A stretch of 64,000 nucleotides of DNA from Chryseotalea sp. WA131a (GTDB lineage: Bacteria > Bacteroidota > Bacteroidia > Cytophagales > Cyclobacteriaceae), in NCBI GenBank assembly GCA_025370075.1, contig CP073016.1, positions 4,650,001-4,714,000 of the forward strand, in the 5' to 3' direction. Positions 1 to 8,219 of the stretch are shown here, piece after piece. Each line of letters opens with the position of its first letter. Positions within the stretch are counted from its first letter, which is position 1. The notes under the pieces were generated by a model. It saw only the letters and a list, made by a program, of their open reading frames with translations, was not told the DNA's origin and did no database searches. The translations under genes and the position numbers were made by a program.

Positions 1-213
1 AGCTTTGGCGATCATGAAAAAATTCCGGGAGGCCTCACACTGAACAGCGCAATGCCGGCTTGGGTGCGCAAAGATTTAGGTAGAATGGGTTACAAGATTA
101 CTTACCAAGAAAGAACCAGTGGCCCGATCAATGCCATTTGGTTCGATTGGGTGAACGGCACGTTTTGGGGCGGAAGCAGTAACCACGGAGAGGATTACGG
201 GTTGGGGTGGTAA
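1..213 (+). CDS. ggt: Gamma-glutamyltransferase, C-terminal end (partial)
   Basis: The window opens inside this reading frame, and only the last 70 codons are visible. The tail contains GPINAIWFDW followed by GGSSNHGEDYGLGW and a TAA stop. That is the glycine-rich end of the small catalytic subunit of gamma-glutamyltranspeptidases, N-terminal-nucleophile hydrolases that cleave gamma-glutamyl bonds such as that of glutathione, normally in the periplasm. The catalytic threonine and the autoprocessing site lie upstream of the window. A strong hairpin-plus-T-run terminator follows directly. The family call rests on the C-terminal motif alone. Confidence 0.75.
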   Translation, partial: SFGDHEKIPGGLTLNSAMPAWVRKDLGRMGYKITYQERTSGPINAIWFDWVNGTFWGGSSNHGEDYGLGW

Positions 214-219
214 AAGGAG

Positions 220-260
220 AGGCAGCTGGAGAATCGAGCTGCCTTTAAGTTTTTATTTTT
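220..260 (+). terminator. Rho-independent terminator after ggt
   Basis: AGGCAGCT (220-227) pairs perfectly with AGCTGCCT (237-244) across a 9-nt loop and is followed by a T-rich tract (245-260). It starts 7 bp after the stop codon. From here to about 500 I see no gene, RNA or repeat. Confidence 0.8.
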
Positions 261-500
261 AAGTAAAATCAATACGCCCGATCCACCAATCCAAAGCCTG
301 AATTCTGTAGTGCATAATCTTGGATTATTAGATGCGATGGAAAAATACATGGTAGTATTCATTTAATAGGTACTGGTTTCGATAAAATCACTTGGTAGCC
401 GATCTAAAGACTAATTTGAAACATATATTTTGTAGCCTTCTCTAATTTAGTGAAGGACTACTTTTCTCCCTAGACGCCTACTTTTTTATAGCATAGAAGC

Positions 501-620
501 TTTGCGCCAGGCGGGGTTGACGCGTAATCCAACGTTTTCGTATCTTTAGTGCGTTCGGTGTCGGGGACACCGCGCGGCTTCGGAAGCCCCGCTCGAACGC
601 AAATACTCACGTTGGCGGCT
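501..620 (+). repeat. attC-like imperfect palindrome, copy 1
   Basis: This 120-bp element closely matches the copy at 1999-2117. It begins TTTGCGCCAGGCGGGG and ends with GCAAATACTCACGTTGGCGGCT, so its ends can fold back (TTTGCG with CGCAAA, GCGGGG with CCCCGC). The outer left arm (AGCCGCCAAC in copy 2) is missing here, as expected if this copy joins ordinary chromosome to the first unit. Its right tip GTTGGCGGCT (611-620) is exactly complementary to AGCCGCCAAC at 1983-1992, the far side of the following gene. Confidence 0.7.
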
Positions 621-660
621 ATTTCAAATAAGAGTGGACTAAACGATAAACGAAATAAAA

Positions 661-1977
661 ATGACCCGACAAATTTTAACAGCTCTATTAATTAGTTTTT
701 CTATCCAACAAGGCTTCTCACAAGACTTTGACAAAGCGAAACTAGACAGTTATTTCAAGGCGATTGAAACAAACGACAAGTTTATGGGAAACGTTGCGGT
801 TATAAAAGATGATAAGATCATTTACAGCAAATCAGTTGGTTACATTGACAGGGAGAATAAAGTTAAGGCAAACGAAGAATCGAAATATAGAATTGGTTCG
901 ATTTCAAAAGCGTTTACGACTGTTTTGATTTTAAAAGCAGTTGAAGCTGAGAAGTTGGACTTAAACCAAACTATTGGAAAATGGTTCCCAACTATTAAAT
1001 ATTCCGACAAAATCACAGTAAAGAATTTGCTTAATCACAGAAGCGGAATCCACAACTTTACAGACGACCAAGAGTATTTGACTTGGAACACTCAACCCAA
1101 AACAGAGAAAGAAATGATTGAAATTATAACAAAAGTTGGAAGTGATTTTGAGCCAAACACAAAATCTTCGTACAGTAATTCAAATTTCGTTTTGTTGACA
1201 TACATTCTTGAAAAGAGTTTCAAAAGTTCATACTCAACAATATTGGCTAAGTACATCACTCAACCTATTGGATTAATCAATACTTATTTTGGTGGACAAA
1301 TCAATACCTCTAAAAATGAAAGTAAATCTTATAGATATATGAATACTTGGAAACAAGAACCTGAAACAGATATGTCAGTTCCATTAGGAGCCGGGGGAAT
1401 AGTCTCGACAGCAAATGATTTAGTGAAATTCAGTAATGCATTGTTCACAGGTAAACTATTGAAGAATGAAAATCTTGAATTTATGAAAAGCACGATTGAC
1501 CGATATGGAAATGGACTTTTTCAAATTCCTTTCTATAACAAAATTGGTTATGGACATACAGGAGGAATTGACGGGTTTTCGTCAGTATTCTCGAACTTTG
1601 ATAATAATGTTTCTTATGCTTTAGTTTCAAATGGAACGGGTTTCAACAACAACGACATTTCTATTGCCGTGTTAAGCGCTGTTTATAATAAACCATACGA
1701 CATGCCTGATTTCAAGAGTTTCAATCTTACTTCAGAAGACCTAGACAAATATCTTGGTATTTATTCGTCAACACAGTTCCCCTTAAAAATTACTATTACA
1801 AAAGACAGTGCAACTTTAATTGCACAAGCAACAGGACAATCTTCATTTCCACTGAAAGCCACAGACAAAGATATTTTCAAATTTGACCAAGCAGGGCTTG
1901 TTTTGGAGTTTATTCCGTTGGACAAAACAATGATTTTAAAACAAGGTGGCGGACAATATACCTTAAAGAAAGAATGA
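661..1977 (+). CDS. Serine hydrolase, beta-lactamase/AmpC-like family
   Basis: This 438-aa protein has an N-terminal signal peptide of about 20 residues. All three hallmarks of class C beta-lactamase/DD-peptidase folds are present: S80-I-S-K83 (nucleophile and general base), Y171-S-N173 (the YxN motif), and H299-T-G-G (the KTG-like triad). The C-terminal ~90 residues look like the extra domain common in this family. A periplasmic esterase, peptidase or lactamase is likely; the substrate cannot be read from sequence. The gene sits alone between GTTGGCGGCT and AGCCGCCAAC inverted tips and attC-like palindromes, so it looks like a single-gene mobile cassette. The ATG start follows an A-rich leader without a Shine-Dalgarno sequence. 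Confidence 0.85.
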   Translation: MTRQILTALLISFSIQQGFSQDFDKAKLDSYFKAIETNDKFMGNVAVIKDDKIIYSKSVGYIDRENKVKANEESKYRIGSISKAFTTVLILKAVEAEKLDLNQTIGKWFPTIKYSDKITVKNLLNHRSGIHNFTDDQEYLTWNTQPKTEKEMIEIITKVGSDFEPNTKSSYSNSNFVLLTYILEKSFKSSYSTILAKYITQPIGLINTYFGGQINTSKNESKSYRYMNTWKQEPETDMSVPLGAGGIVSTANDLVKFSNALFTGKLLKNENLEFMKSTIDRYGNGLFQIPFYNKIGYGHTGGIDGFSSVFSNFDNNVSYALVSNGTGFNNNDISIAVLSAVYNKPYDMPDFKSFNLTSEDLDKYLGIYSSTQFPLKITITKDSATLIAQATGQSSFPLKATDKDIFKFDQAGLVLEFIPLDKTMILKQGGGQYTLKKE

Positions 1978-1982
1978 GAAAC

Positions 1983-2117
1983 AGCCGCCAACAATGTATT
2001 TGCGTCAAGCGGGGTTGACGTCTAGTCCAACGTTTTCGTATCTTTATTCCGTTCGGTGTTGGGGACAGGACGCAGTTTCAAATTCCCGCCCGATCGCAAA
2101 TATTCACGTTGGCTGTA
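1983..2117 (+). repeat. attC-like imperfect palindrome, copy 2 (complete)
   Basis: The left arm AGCCGCCAACAATGTATTTGCG and the right arm CGCAAATATTCACGTTGGC fold back on each other, with GCGGG/CCCGC pairs further in. The centre (TCCAACGTTTTCGTATCTTTA and neighbours) matches copy 1. The outermost bases do not pair within this copy. The left tip (1983-1992) pairs with 611-620 across the serine hydrolase gene, and the right tip GTTGGCTGTA (2108-2117) pairs with TACAGCCAAC at 3170-3179 across the next unit. The tips therefore belong to the flanked gene units, as core sites do in integron cassettes. Confidence 0.75.
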
Positions 2118-2129
2118 AGTAGAAAAACT

Positions 2130-2731
2130 ATGCGAAAACATATTGAACAAAATAAAAATTTACTCAATAACTTTAACCCATTAGAAGAAAAACACCTATT
2201 GGAGGAGCTATCCTGTTCTATTAAAATAAAAGAGATCAAAAAAGATGAGCATATTTTAAAAGAAGGTAATTCGTGTGATACACTTACGTACATTATCAAA
2301 GGGTGTTTCAGACAGTATACAGAAATAGAAAGTAATGAAGTTAATTTTCTTTTTTATTTTGAAACCGATTTTGTTTAGATTACTTAAGTTTTTTAACAAA
2401 GAGTTTTTCAAAATATAATATCATAGCCATTGAAGATTCTATCGTCTTACAAATTCAACATAATGATCTAAATGCGTTAAAGAACAAGAATATATTATGG
2501 GATGTTTTTCTAAAAAATGTAGCAGAAAAAGAGATTATTAGATTATATAAAAGAAACGAAGTATTACTCACCTTGACACCGGAAGAGCGCTACTTAAAAC
2601 TTTTAGAAGTTCATCCTCAAATTATGCAGCGTGTATCTCAAAGAAAAATAGCAACTTTTTTAGGTATTACAGAGCAATCTTTGAGCAGAATTAGAAAAAG
2701 AATTGTTACAAAACCACCGAACTTACCTTAA
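2130..2731 (+). pseudogene. Crp/Fnr-family transcription regulator, frameshifted
   Basis: From ATG 2130 the frame encodes a cyclic-nucleotide-binding-like N-terminus ending FYFETDFV at a TAG (2376-2378). A different frame then continues with YLSFLTKS, LTPEERYLKLLEVHP and a helix-turn-helix (RKIATFLGITEQSLSRIRKR) to TAA 2729-2731. Together this is a normal ~200-aa Bacteroidota Crp/Fnr regulator broken by what looks like one missing base near 2376. It could be a true pseudogene, a sequencing error or a programmed shift. It shares its cassette-like unit with the small membrane protein downstream, whose expression it might once have controlled. Confidence 0.8.
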
Positions 2732-2759
2732 GTTAATACGACTTACTTTGGATTGATTG

Positions 2760-2767
2760 TAATTTTG
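2760..2767 (+). promoter_or_regulatory. Putative -7 promoter element
   Basis: TAATTTTG matches the Bacteroidota TAnnTTTG -7 consensus, 22 bp before the ATG of the small membrane protein. A well-spaced -33 element is not evident, so this is tentative. Confidence 0.35.
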
Positions 2768-2789
2768 TCTAAAATTAAAATTTAACATT

Positions 2790-3143
2790 ATGAAAATCAA
2801 TTCAAAAATTCACGGCATATTGGACTATGCATCTGTATTATTTCTTTGGGCATCACCAACTCTTTTCGGATTGCCAGAAATTACATCTTATTTTACCTAC
2901 ATTTTAGGTTTTATACATTTGACCCTCACAATTTTAACCAATTTTGAATTAGGGTTAATTAAAGTAGTTCCACTTAAAATACACGGTATTATTGAAGCTA
3001 TTGTAGCTGTTACATTAGTTGTTATTGCATTTTATTTTGGAAGTATTGAAGGTGCCATTGCACAAAATTTCTATCTCATTTTCGCAGCTGTATTAGCTGG
3101 TCTATGGTTTTTTACTGAGTACAAAGTAAACTCTTTAGATTAA
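2790..3143 (+). CDS. Small SPW-like four-helix membrane protein
   Basis: This 117-aa protein is almost entirely hydrophobic and has four predicted membrane segments. The first region, HGILDYASVLFLWASPTLFG, and a second half starting with KIHGIIEAIVAV suggest an internally duplicated two-helix repeat like SPW-repeat proteins of unknown function. It lies 58 bp after the broken Crp/Fnr gene, inside the same inverted-tip unit (2108-3179). No catalytic residues are apparent. The family assignment rests on overall pattern and is moderate. Confidence 0.6.
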   Translation: MKINSKIHGILDYASVLFLWASPTLFGLPEITSYFTYILGFIHLTLTILTNFELGLIKVVPLKIHGIIEAIVAVTLVVIAFYFGSIEGAIAQNFYLIFAAVLAGLWFFTEYKVNSLD

Positions 3144-3169
3144 ATAATTGAATACAAATGTAAATTACC

Positions 3170-3200
3170 TACAGCCAACATAAGTAGCTGATGCGCAACT
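3170..3200 (+). repeat. attC-like element, copy 3, left arm only
   Basis: TACAGCCAAC (3170-3179) is the exact reverse complement of GTTGGCTGTA at 2108-2117 and closes the second unit. It is followed by a degenerate left arm (ATAAGTAGCTGATGCGCAAC). The rest of the palindrome is absent, and sequence leading into the transposase remnant follows. Confidence 0.55.
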
Positions 3201-3258
3201 CTTAAAAAAAAGGTGGGTTTAGGAAATTCAAGCCAAAAATGGCTTTATCAGGTTCGTT

Positions 3259-3921
3259 TTAAGGGACAGCGATGTGAGGGGCGGAAAACAGAGTGCGGAA
3301 AAATGGTGATGCCATAACCGATTTTACGAAGCACAGGAATGGCGATGAAAATGTGGCCGTGGTTTCCCCCAACAGTTCCATTTTCTTTATCATGGCAGTG
3401 ACTTTTGGAGATTCAAAACGTAAATACTTTTTCAAGTTGTATGCCGGTGCGGCCATGATCACATGCTTGTTGGCTTGGCGTATGCCCCGTGTGTTCACAC
3501 GCTTCATGTTCATAAAGTTGATCAACGTACCCAACACGGGCTCAACTGTTTTGCTGCGGATGCGGCCCATTTGTTTGGCATAGGGTGTTTGCATTTTTTT
3601 ATGCATCAAATCGTAGAGTGGTTTATGGATGTTGTCCTCTATCTTTTTAAACTTGGTGCTCTTGCCGCAACAGGCCACGCGCAGGGGACAATCTTTACAA
3701 ACCGATTCGCTGCTCCGATATGTTTTTTTCTGATACCCTTTGCGATCTGATCTTTCGCCTTTGCAGGGCAGTATTGCTTTTTTCCCACGCTGGCATTCAT
3801 ACTGATCTTTCTGTTGATTGTAGATAAACCCTTCGCGTTGCGCTCTATATTGCCCAATGTTGGGGATGTAGGCATCCACATTTTTTTCCTTCAGGTACTT
3901 TATATAAATTCCGAACAGCAC
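3259..3921 (-). pseudogene. IS1182-family transposase, C-terminal remnant
   Basis: This 220-aa open frame contains KYLKEKNVDAYIPN, a cysteine cluster (VCKDCPLRVACC) and RSKTVEPVLGTLINF followed by a RG...A..NLKKYL tail. These are features of the C-terminal half of IS1182-type DDE transposases. The N-terminal half, with the first catalytic acidic residues, is absent, and the frame loses similarity just upstream of 3921. I could not find convincing terminal inverted repeats, so the element boundaries are unknown. It directly abuts the truncated third attC-like repeat, so the insertion or a later deletion probably cut that repeat. Confidence 0.75.
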
Positions 3922-3932
3922 TTCTTTGAAGA

Positions 3933-4190
3933 CTACACTGCTCCCAACGTCTTCGCATCCATCTTCACAATGTGCTTAGCCGCTTTGAAAGTTTCGTTGT
4001 TGTAGAAGCCAGATAGTATGCGGTGGGCGATTTGTTCCATCACCAACTCATCATCTGTTTTTCCTTGTTTGCCTTGCCAGTACACACGTTGCGGATTTTT
4101 CTTCATGTCATCCACATAGCTGCGGGCATGTTGGTATTGATCGCTGGTGAAGGTGATGGTGAAGCAGGTTTTTACTTGATGTGTTTCCAT
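3933..4190 (-). CDS. Hypothetical protein, 85 aa
   Basis: The ATG at 4190 opens a short soluble frame (METHQVKTCF...MDAKTLGAV) upstream of the transposase remnant and in a different frame. I do not recognise it. It is rich in charged and aromatic residues and has no signal peptide or membrane segment. It may be a passenger or accessory gene of the insertion element, a fragment of a larger protein, or chance. Its stop codon lies where the transposase frame starts to lose similarity. Confidence 0.4.
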   Translation of the reverse strand: METHQVKTCFTITFTSDQYQHARSYVDDMKKNPQRVYWQGKQGKTDDELVMEQIAHRILSGFYNNETFKAAKHIVKMDAKTLGAV

Positions 4191-4383
4191 AGTGAATTGG
4201 GTTAATTCAATGAATGTGCCAAAAAATAGAATTCGATTTTACGAAAAAACACAGTTCCGGAAAAGAGGTTGTTTTATTCTCGGTCAAAAATGTTCGGAGG
4301 TGGGAAAGGGGATGCAGGATACTTGTTGCTGGTCTTGCGAACTCGAAACCGAAAACTAGCAACTTAGAACCAGTAACCAGTAA

Positions 4384-6408
4384 CTATTTTTTGCCTTCCA
4401 ACAATTTCAAAATCGCCAAATACTCATCCCTCAACCGCGCGGCTTCCATAAACTCCAATTCTTTCGCGGCCTTTTCCATCGCCTTGCGGGTTTGGTCGGC
4501 CATTTTGGTTAGCTCATCTTTGTTTAAATAAGCTGTTACCGGGTCAGCAGCCAACGATTTCTCTTCGTCTTCGATGTAGTATTGTTTCAATGTCTTTTTA
4601 GAATCGGCCACTTTGGTTTGACCCATGATGGAATCGATGGATTTTAAAATTGTTTTAGGCGTAATGCCATTGGCCGAGTTGTAATCCAACTGCACTTTTC
4701 TTCTGCGGTCGGTTTCGTCAATGGCCAGTTGCATCGACTCAGTTATTTTATCCGCGTACATGATTACCCGGCCATTTTCATTACGTGCCGCACGCCCAAT
4801 AGTTTGCACCAGCGAGCGTTGGTTGCGCAAAAAGCCTTCTTTGTCGGCATCCAAGATTAGCACTAACGAAACTTCAGGCAGGTCCAATCCTTCACGCAAC
4901 AAGTTTACACCTACCAATACATCAAACACACCCAATCGTAGTTCTCGTAAAATCTCCACACGGTCCAGGGTGGAAACTTCGGAGTGAATGTAGCGGCACT
5001 TGACGGAAGCGCGCTCCATAAACTTGGTGAGCTCTTCGGCCATACGCTTTGTAAGTGTGGTAACGAGTACACGTTCTTTTTTCTTTACGCGTTCGTCAAT
5101 TTCTTCTAGTAAATCATCAATCTGATTTTTGCTGGGGCGCACGTCAATCATCGGGTCGAGCAAGCCAGTAGGGCGAATGAGCTGCTCAATCACAACGCCT
5201 TCTGATTTTCGAAGTTCGTATTCTGAAGGTGTGGCACTTACATAAATGACTTGGCTCATGATCGACTCAAATTCATTGAATGTAAGCGGACGATTGTCCA
5301 ACGCAGATGGCAAGCGGAAACCATAGTCGACTAGGTTTACTTTGCGGGAGCGATCACCTCCCCACATGGCACGCACTTGTGGCACCGTTACGTGACTTTC
5401 GTCAATCACCATTAAAAAGTCATCGGGGAAATAATCGATTAAGCAAAAAGGTCGGGCGCCAACACTTCTTCTATCGAAGTACCGCGAATAATTTTCGATG
5501 CCACTGCAATAGCCGAGCTCGCGCATCATTTCCAAATCAAACTCGGTACGCTCCTTCAATCGCTTGGCTTCTAAAAATTTCCGCTCTTGCTGAAAGCTTT
5601 CTACTTGCAGTACCATGTCATCCTGTATTTCACGAATGGCTTGGTTCAGCATATCCTTTCCCGTCACGAATAAGTTGGCAGGGAAAATAACCGCCATTTT
5701 TTCTTCTGATATCTTTTTTCCTGAAACGGGATCTATGTTTTGGATAGATTCGATTTCATCACCAAAAAAATAAATACGAATGGCATAATCGGCATACGCC
5801 AGAAAAACGTCTACTATATCGCCCTTTACGCGAAAGGTACCGCGCTTAAATTCTGCCTCTGTGCGACTGTACAAAATATCTACCAGCCCAAACAAAAAGC
5901 GATTGCGCGGAATAGATTCACCCACTTTTAATTGAATCCTGTTTTTTCCAAACTCTTCGGGATTACCAATGCCATAAATGCAAGAAACCGAGGCTACCAC
6001 CAATACATCCCTTCGGCCGGTGAGCAGCGAGGAAGTAGCACTCAATCGAAGTTTTTCAATTTCGGCATTGATGGATAAATCTTTTTCGATGTAGAGATTT
6101 GACGAAGGAATAAACGCCTCGGGCTGATAATAATCGTAGTACGAAATAAAATATTCGACCGCATTCTCTGGAAAGAACTGTTTGAACTCACCATACAATT
6201 GTGCTGCCAGTGTTTTGTTGTGACTAAGCACCAACGTGGGGCGATTGAGGTTGGCCACTACGTTGGCGATGGTAAACGTTTTCCCTGACCCGGTAACACC
6301 CAACAATGTTTGGTGTTGCTCGCCTTGGGAAATGCCTTTTACCAATTGCTCAATGGCTTTGGGTTGATCGCCCGTGGGCACGTATTGGCTGGTGAGTTTG
6401 AAATCCAT
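4384..6408 (-). CDS. uvrB: Excinuclease ABC subunit UvrB
   Basis: UvrB is the DNA-damage-verifying helicase-like subunit of nucleotide excision repair. It is loaded by UvrA and recruits UvrC. The 674-aa length is normal. Visible features are Walker A GVTGSGKT (residues 37-44), the beta-hairpin YYDYYQPEAFIP near residue 92 that clamps DNA, the DE-box region VIDESHV, helicase motifs V/VI (REGLDLPE, QTIGRAARN), and a C-terminal UVR coiled-coil around residues 630-670 that binds UvrC. It is monocistronic, with a start at MDFKLTSQYVPTGDQP. The 3' flank (4320-4383) is a degenerate CAGTAACC/AACTAGCAAC-rich spacer. Confidence 0.97.
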   Translation of the reverse strand: MDFKLTSQYVPTGDQPKAIEQLVKGISQGEQHQTLLGVTGSGKTFTIANVVANLNRPTLVLSHNKTLAAQLYGEFKQFFPENAVEYFISYYDYYQPEAFIPSSNLYIEKDLSINAEIEKLRLSATSSLLTGRRDVLVVASVSCIYGIGNPEEFGKNRIQLKVGESIPRNRFLFGLVDILYSRTEAEFKRGTFRVKGDIVDVFLAYADYAIRIYFFGDEIESIQNIDPVSGKKISEEKMAVIFPANLFVTGKDMLNQAIREIQDDMVLQVESFQQERKFLEAKRLKERTEFDLEMMRELGYCSGIENYSRYFDRRSVGARPFCLIDYFPDDFLMVIDESHVTVPQVRAMWGGDRSRKVNLVDYGFRLPSALDNRPLTFNEFESIMSQVIYVSATPSEYELRKSEGVVIEQLIRPTGLLDPMIDVRPSKNQIDDLLEEIDERVKKKERVLVTTLTKRMAEELTKFMERASVKCRYIHSEVSTLDRVEILRELRLGVFDVLVGVNLLREGLDLPEVSLVLILDADKEGFLRNQRSLVQTIGRAARNENGRVIMYADKITESMQLAIDETDRRRKVQLDYNSANGITPKTILKSIDSIMGQTKVADSKKTLKQYYIEDEEKSLAADPVTAYLNKDELTKMADQTRKAMEKAAKELEFMEAARLRDEYLAILKLLEGKK

Positions 6409-6559
6409 TGGTGCAAGATACGAATGGATTTTGGTATGATTTACAGATAAACTAGTTGACCGACCTTATTGTAAAATGGTGAGTTATTCGAACCAAAATT
6501 GCATAAAATTTTTCTGCGACATAAATTACTACTTTCAAAAAATAAATTATTTTTAGAGG

Positions 6560-6961
6560 ATGAAGAAAAGTACCCTTTTGTTTCTACTATCAGTGATTGC
6601 CCAACCTACTTTTGGCCAAAGCAATCCACGCATTGTTGAATATTTTGATGAGTTTTGGCAAACTACCCCTTATAAAGAAAAAGCCCATTATTACCGCACA
6701 ATTGATAAGCAGGGTAGCTTATTCTTAGTGAAGGATTTCTATGTGGCAAGTAATTCAATTCAAATGGAGGCTTTATGTAGTAGCGTGAACCCACTTACAC
6801 AAATTGGCAAAGTAATTTGGTATCATCCGAATGGATTGGTTGAGCGGGAAGGGGAATATATTTCTGGAAAAGCTCAAGGTATCCACAAGAGATATTATGA
6901 GAATGGCCAGATTCGAAGCGAAACTTTATATAATGGAGAGAATTCATTGACGCTGCAATAG
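6560..6961 (+). CDS. MORN-repeat secreted protein, N-terminal part of a split TonB-like gene
   Basis: The 133-aa frame starts with a signal peptide (MKKSTLLFLLSVIAQPTFG) and contains YwqK-like MORN motifs (YHPNGLVEREGEYISGK, YYENGQIRSETLYNG). It ends at TAG 6959-6961. The same frame then stays open (WSEEGKPLLEKGTG) into the TonB C-terminal domain at 6983-7414. In related Bacteroidota proteins such MORN repeats run straight on as W.E.G....NG. One in-frame amber codon has therefore most likely interrupted a ~284-aa MORN-TonB_C protein. Readthrough, recent mutation and assembly error are all possible. Confidence 0.7.
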   Translation: MKKSTLLFLLSVIAQPTFGQSNPRIVEYFDEFWQTTPYKEKAHYYRTIDKQGSLFLVKDFYVASNSIQMEALCSSVNPLTQIGKVIWYHPNGLVEREGEYISGKAQGIHKRYYENGQIRSETLYNGENSLTLQ

Positions 6962-6982
6962 TGGTCGGAAGAAGGAAAGCCT

Positions 6983-7414
6983 TTGTTGGAAAAGGGCACA
7001 GGTCTAGTAGTTTCGAGAGAAGAAAACAATGAAACCATTTATTTCGAGGTTGAAGATTCAATAATGGTTGCCTCTTACACGGTGTCCGATTCATACGATA
7101 CATTGTATGGGTTTACTGATGTTATTCCAACATATAAAGGTGGAATGCAAGAATTTTATCGTGGCATAAGTAAGTTGATTAGGTACCCCAATTACGCAAG
7201 GCGAAATAGGATTGAAGGTAAGGTATTCATAAGATTTACGACTAATAAGAAGGGACTAATTGATTCTGCAAAGGTAATTAAGGGAATCGGAGGTGGCTGT
7301 GACGAGGCAGCCTTAGAAGCTTGCATTAAACAAACTCGGTGGATACCGGGCACTCGTAAAGGCAAGCCTGTGAAAACAAGTTTAGTTTTGCCCATTATTT
7401 TTAAATTAACATAA
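6983..7414 (+). CDS. TonB C-terminal-domain protein, downstream part of the split gene
   Basis: The frame is continuous with the preceding MORN-repeat frame except for TAG 6959-6961. It carries a typical TonB C-terminal domain: YPNYARRNRIEGKVFIRFTT, then GLIDSAKVIKGIGGGCDEAALEA and a TRWIPGTRKGKPVKTSLVLPI ending. In Bacteroidota, stand-alone secreted TonB_C domains with MORN repeats are common and of unclear function; they lack the TonB membrane anchor. Any separate start would have to be TTG 6983 or an internal ATG such as 7061. Reinitiation cannot be excluded. Confidence 0.65.
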   Translation: MLEKGTGLVVSREENNETIYFEVEDSIMVASYTVSDSYDTLYGFTDVIPTYKGGMQEFYRGISKLIRYPNYARRNRIEGKVFIRFTTNKKGLIDSAKVIKGIGGGCDEAALEACIKQTRWIPGTRKGKPVKTSLVLPIIFKLT

Positions 7415-7427
7415 ATATCCTTGTCCC

Positions 7428-8216
7428 ATGAAAAAACAAATTCGATATCTGTTTATTATAACTTTGTTTGTATCGGCTTGTCAGGCTTATGGCCAAGACT
7501 CTTTAGCTACTATTTATTTTTATCGAGCAAGTAAATTTGCTGGATCGTTTGTAGGGTATAACCTCAAGCACAATGGAAATATAATTGGTCCAGTTAAATC
7601 GGGCACTCTTTTAACTTATCAATGCCCTGCTGGGGTTCAAATATTTAGTGCTACTACAGAAAGTGAGTCTTCAATTAAAGTAGAAGTAGCATCTGGCGAA
7701 ACTTATTACATAGAGTGTGGGATAGCAGTAGGAGTGATGGTAGGAAAACCAACGTTCCGGCAGGCATCGGCAATTCAAGCAAAAGTGGATATCGAAAAGC
7801 TAGATAAAGCAATTGCCTCCGCATTACCTTCTAAAGTCTTGGAAAGTAACCAAGCAGCCGATACCATTCGTGCACTCGCCAATTTATTTCAGCGCAAGCG
7901 CAAAGGTGGCACTACTCGTGCTGTGGTGTTTGGAGCACTGGGTATCGGCTCTATAATTGGTACAGCTAATTACAAACCGACCACTGTTACTATAAATCAA
8001 GGTTCGGCAGGTTCACAAATCATCGAAATCAGCTCTGGTCCGCCAGCCATTAATTATGTTTTTATCGGTTTCAATGCAATAATGGTGGTCACAGGCATTA
8101 CGCAAGCCTCTAATTACAGCACCCAAAAATTAGATGCACTGATAAACAATTATAAAGAGGGCAATCCATTACCTGCTAAAATAAAAAGTAAACTAAAAGC
8201 GAAGGACTTTAAATAA
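7428..8216 (+). CDS. DUF2846-like secreted protein
   Basis: This 262-aa protein has an N-terminal signal sequence with a possible lipobox (LFVSAC). The first half, with ATIYFYRASKFAGSFVGY, a glycine-containing turn, and GTLLTYQCPAG...VASGETYYIECGI, matches the pattern of DUF2846 beta-sandwich proteins of unknown function. The second half has two hydrophobic segments (VVFGALGIGSIIGTA; YVFIGFNAIMVVTGI) that may span the membrane. It begins 13 bp after the TonB_C frame on the same strand, so the two are probably co-transcribed. It ends 3 bp before the convergent aroE stop. Confidence 0.65.
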   Translation: MKKQIRYLFIITLFVSACQAYGQDSLATIYFYRASKFAGSFVGYNLKHNGNIIGPVKSGTLLTYQCPAGVQIFSATTESESSIKVEVASGETYYIECGIAVGVMVGKPTFRQASAIQAKVDIEKLDKAIASALPSKVLESNQAADTIRALANLFQRKRKGGTTRAVVFGALGIGSIIGTANYKPTTVTINQGSAGSQIIEISSGPPAINYVFIGFNAIMVVTGITQASNYSTQKLDALINNYKEGNPLPAKIKSKLKAKDFK

Positions 8217-8219
8217 AAG

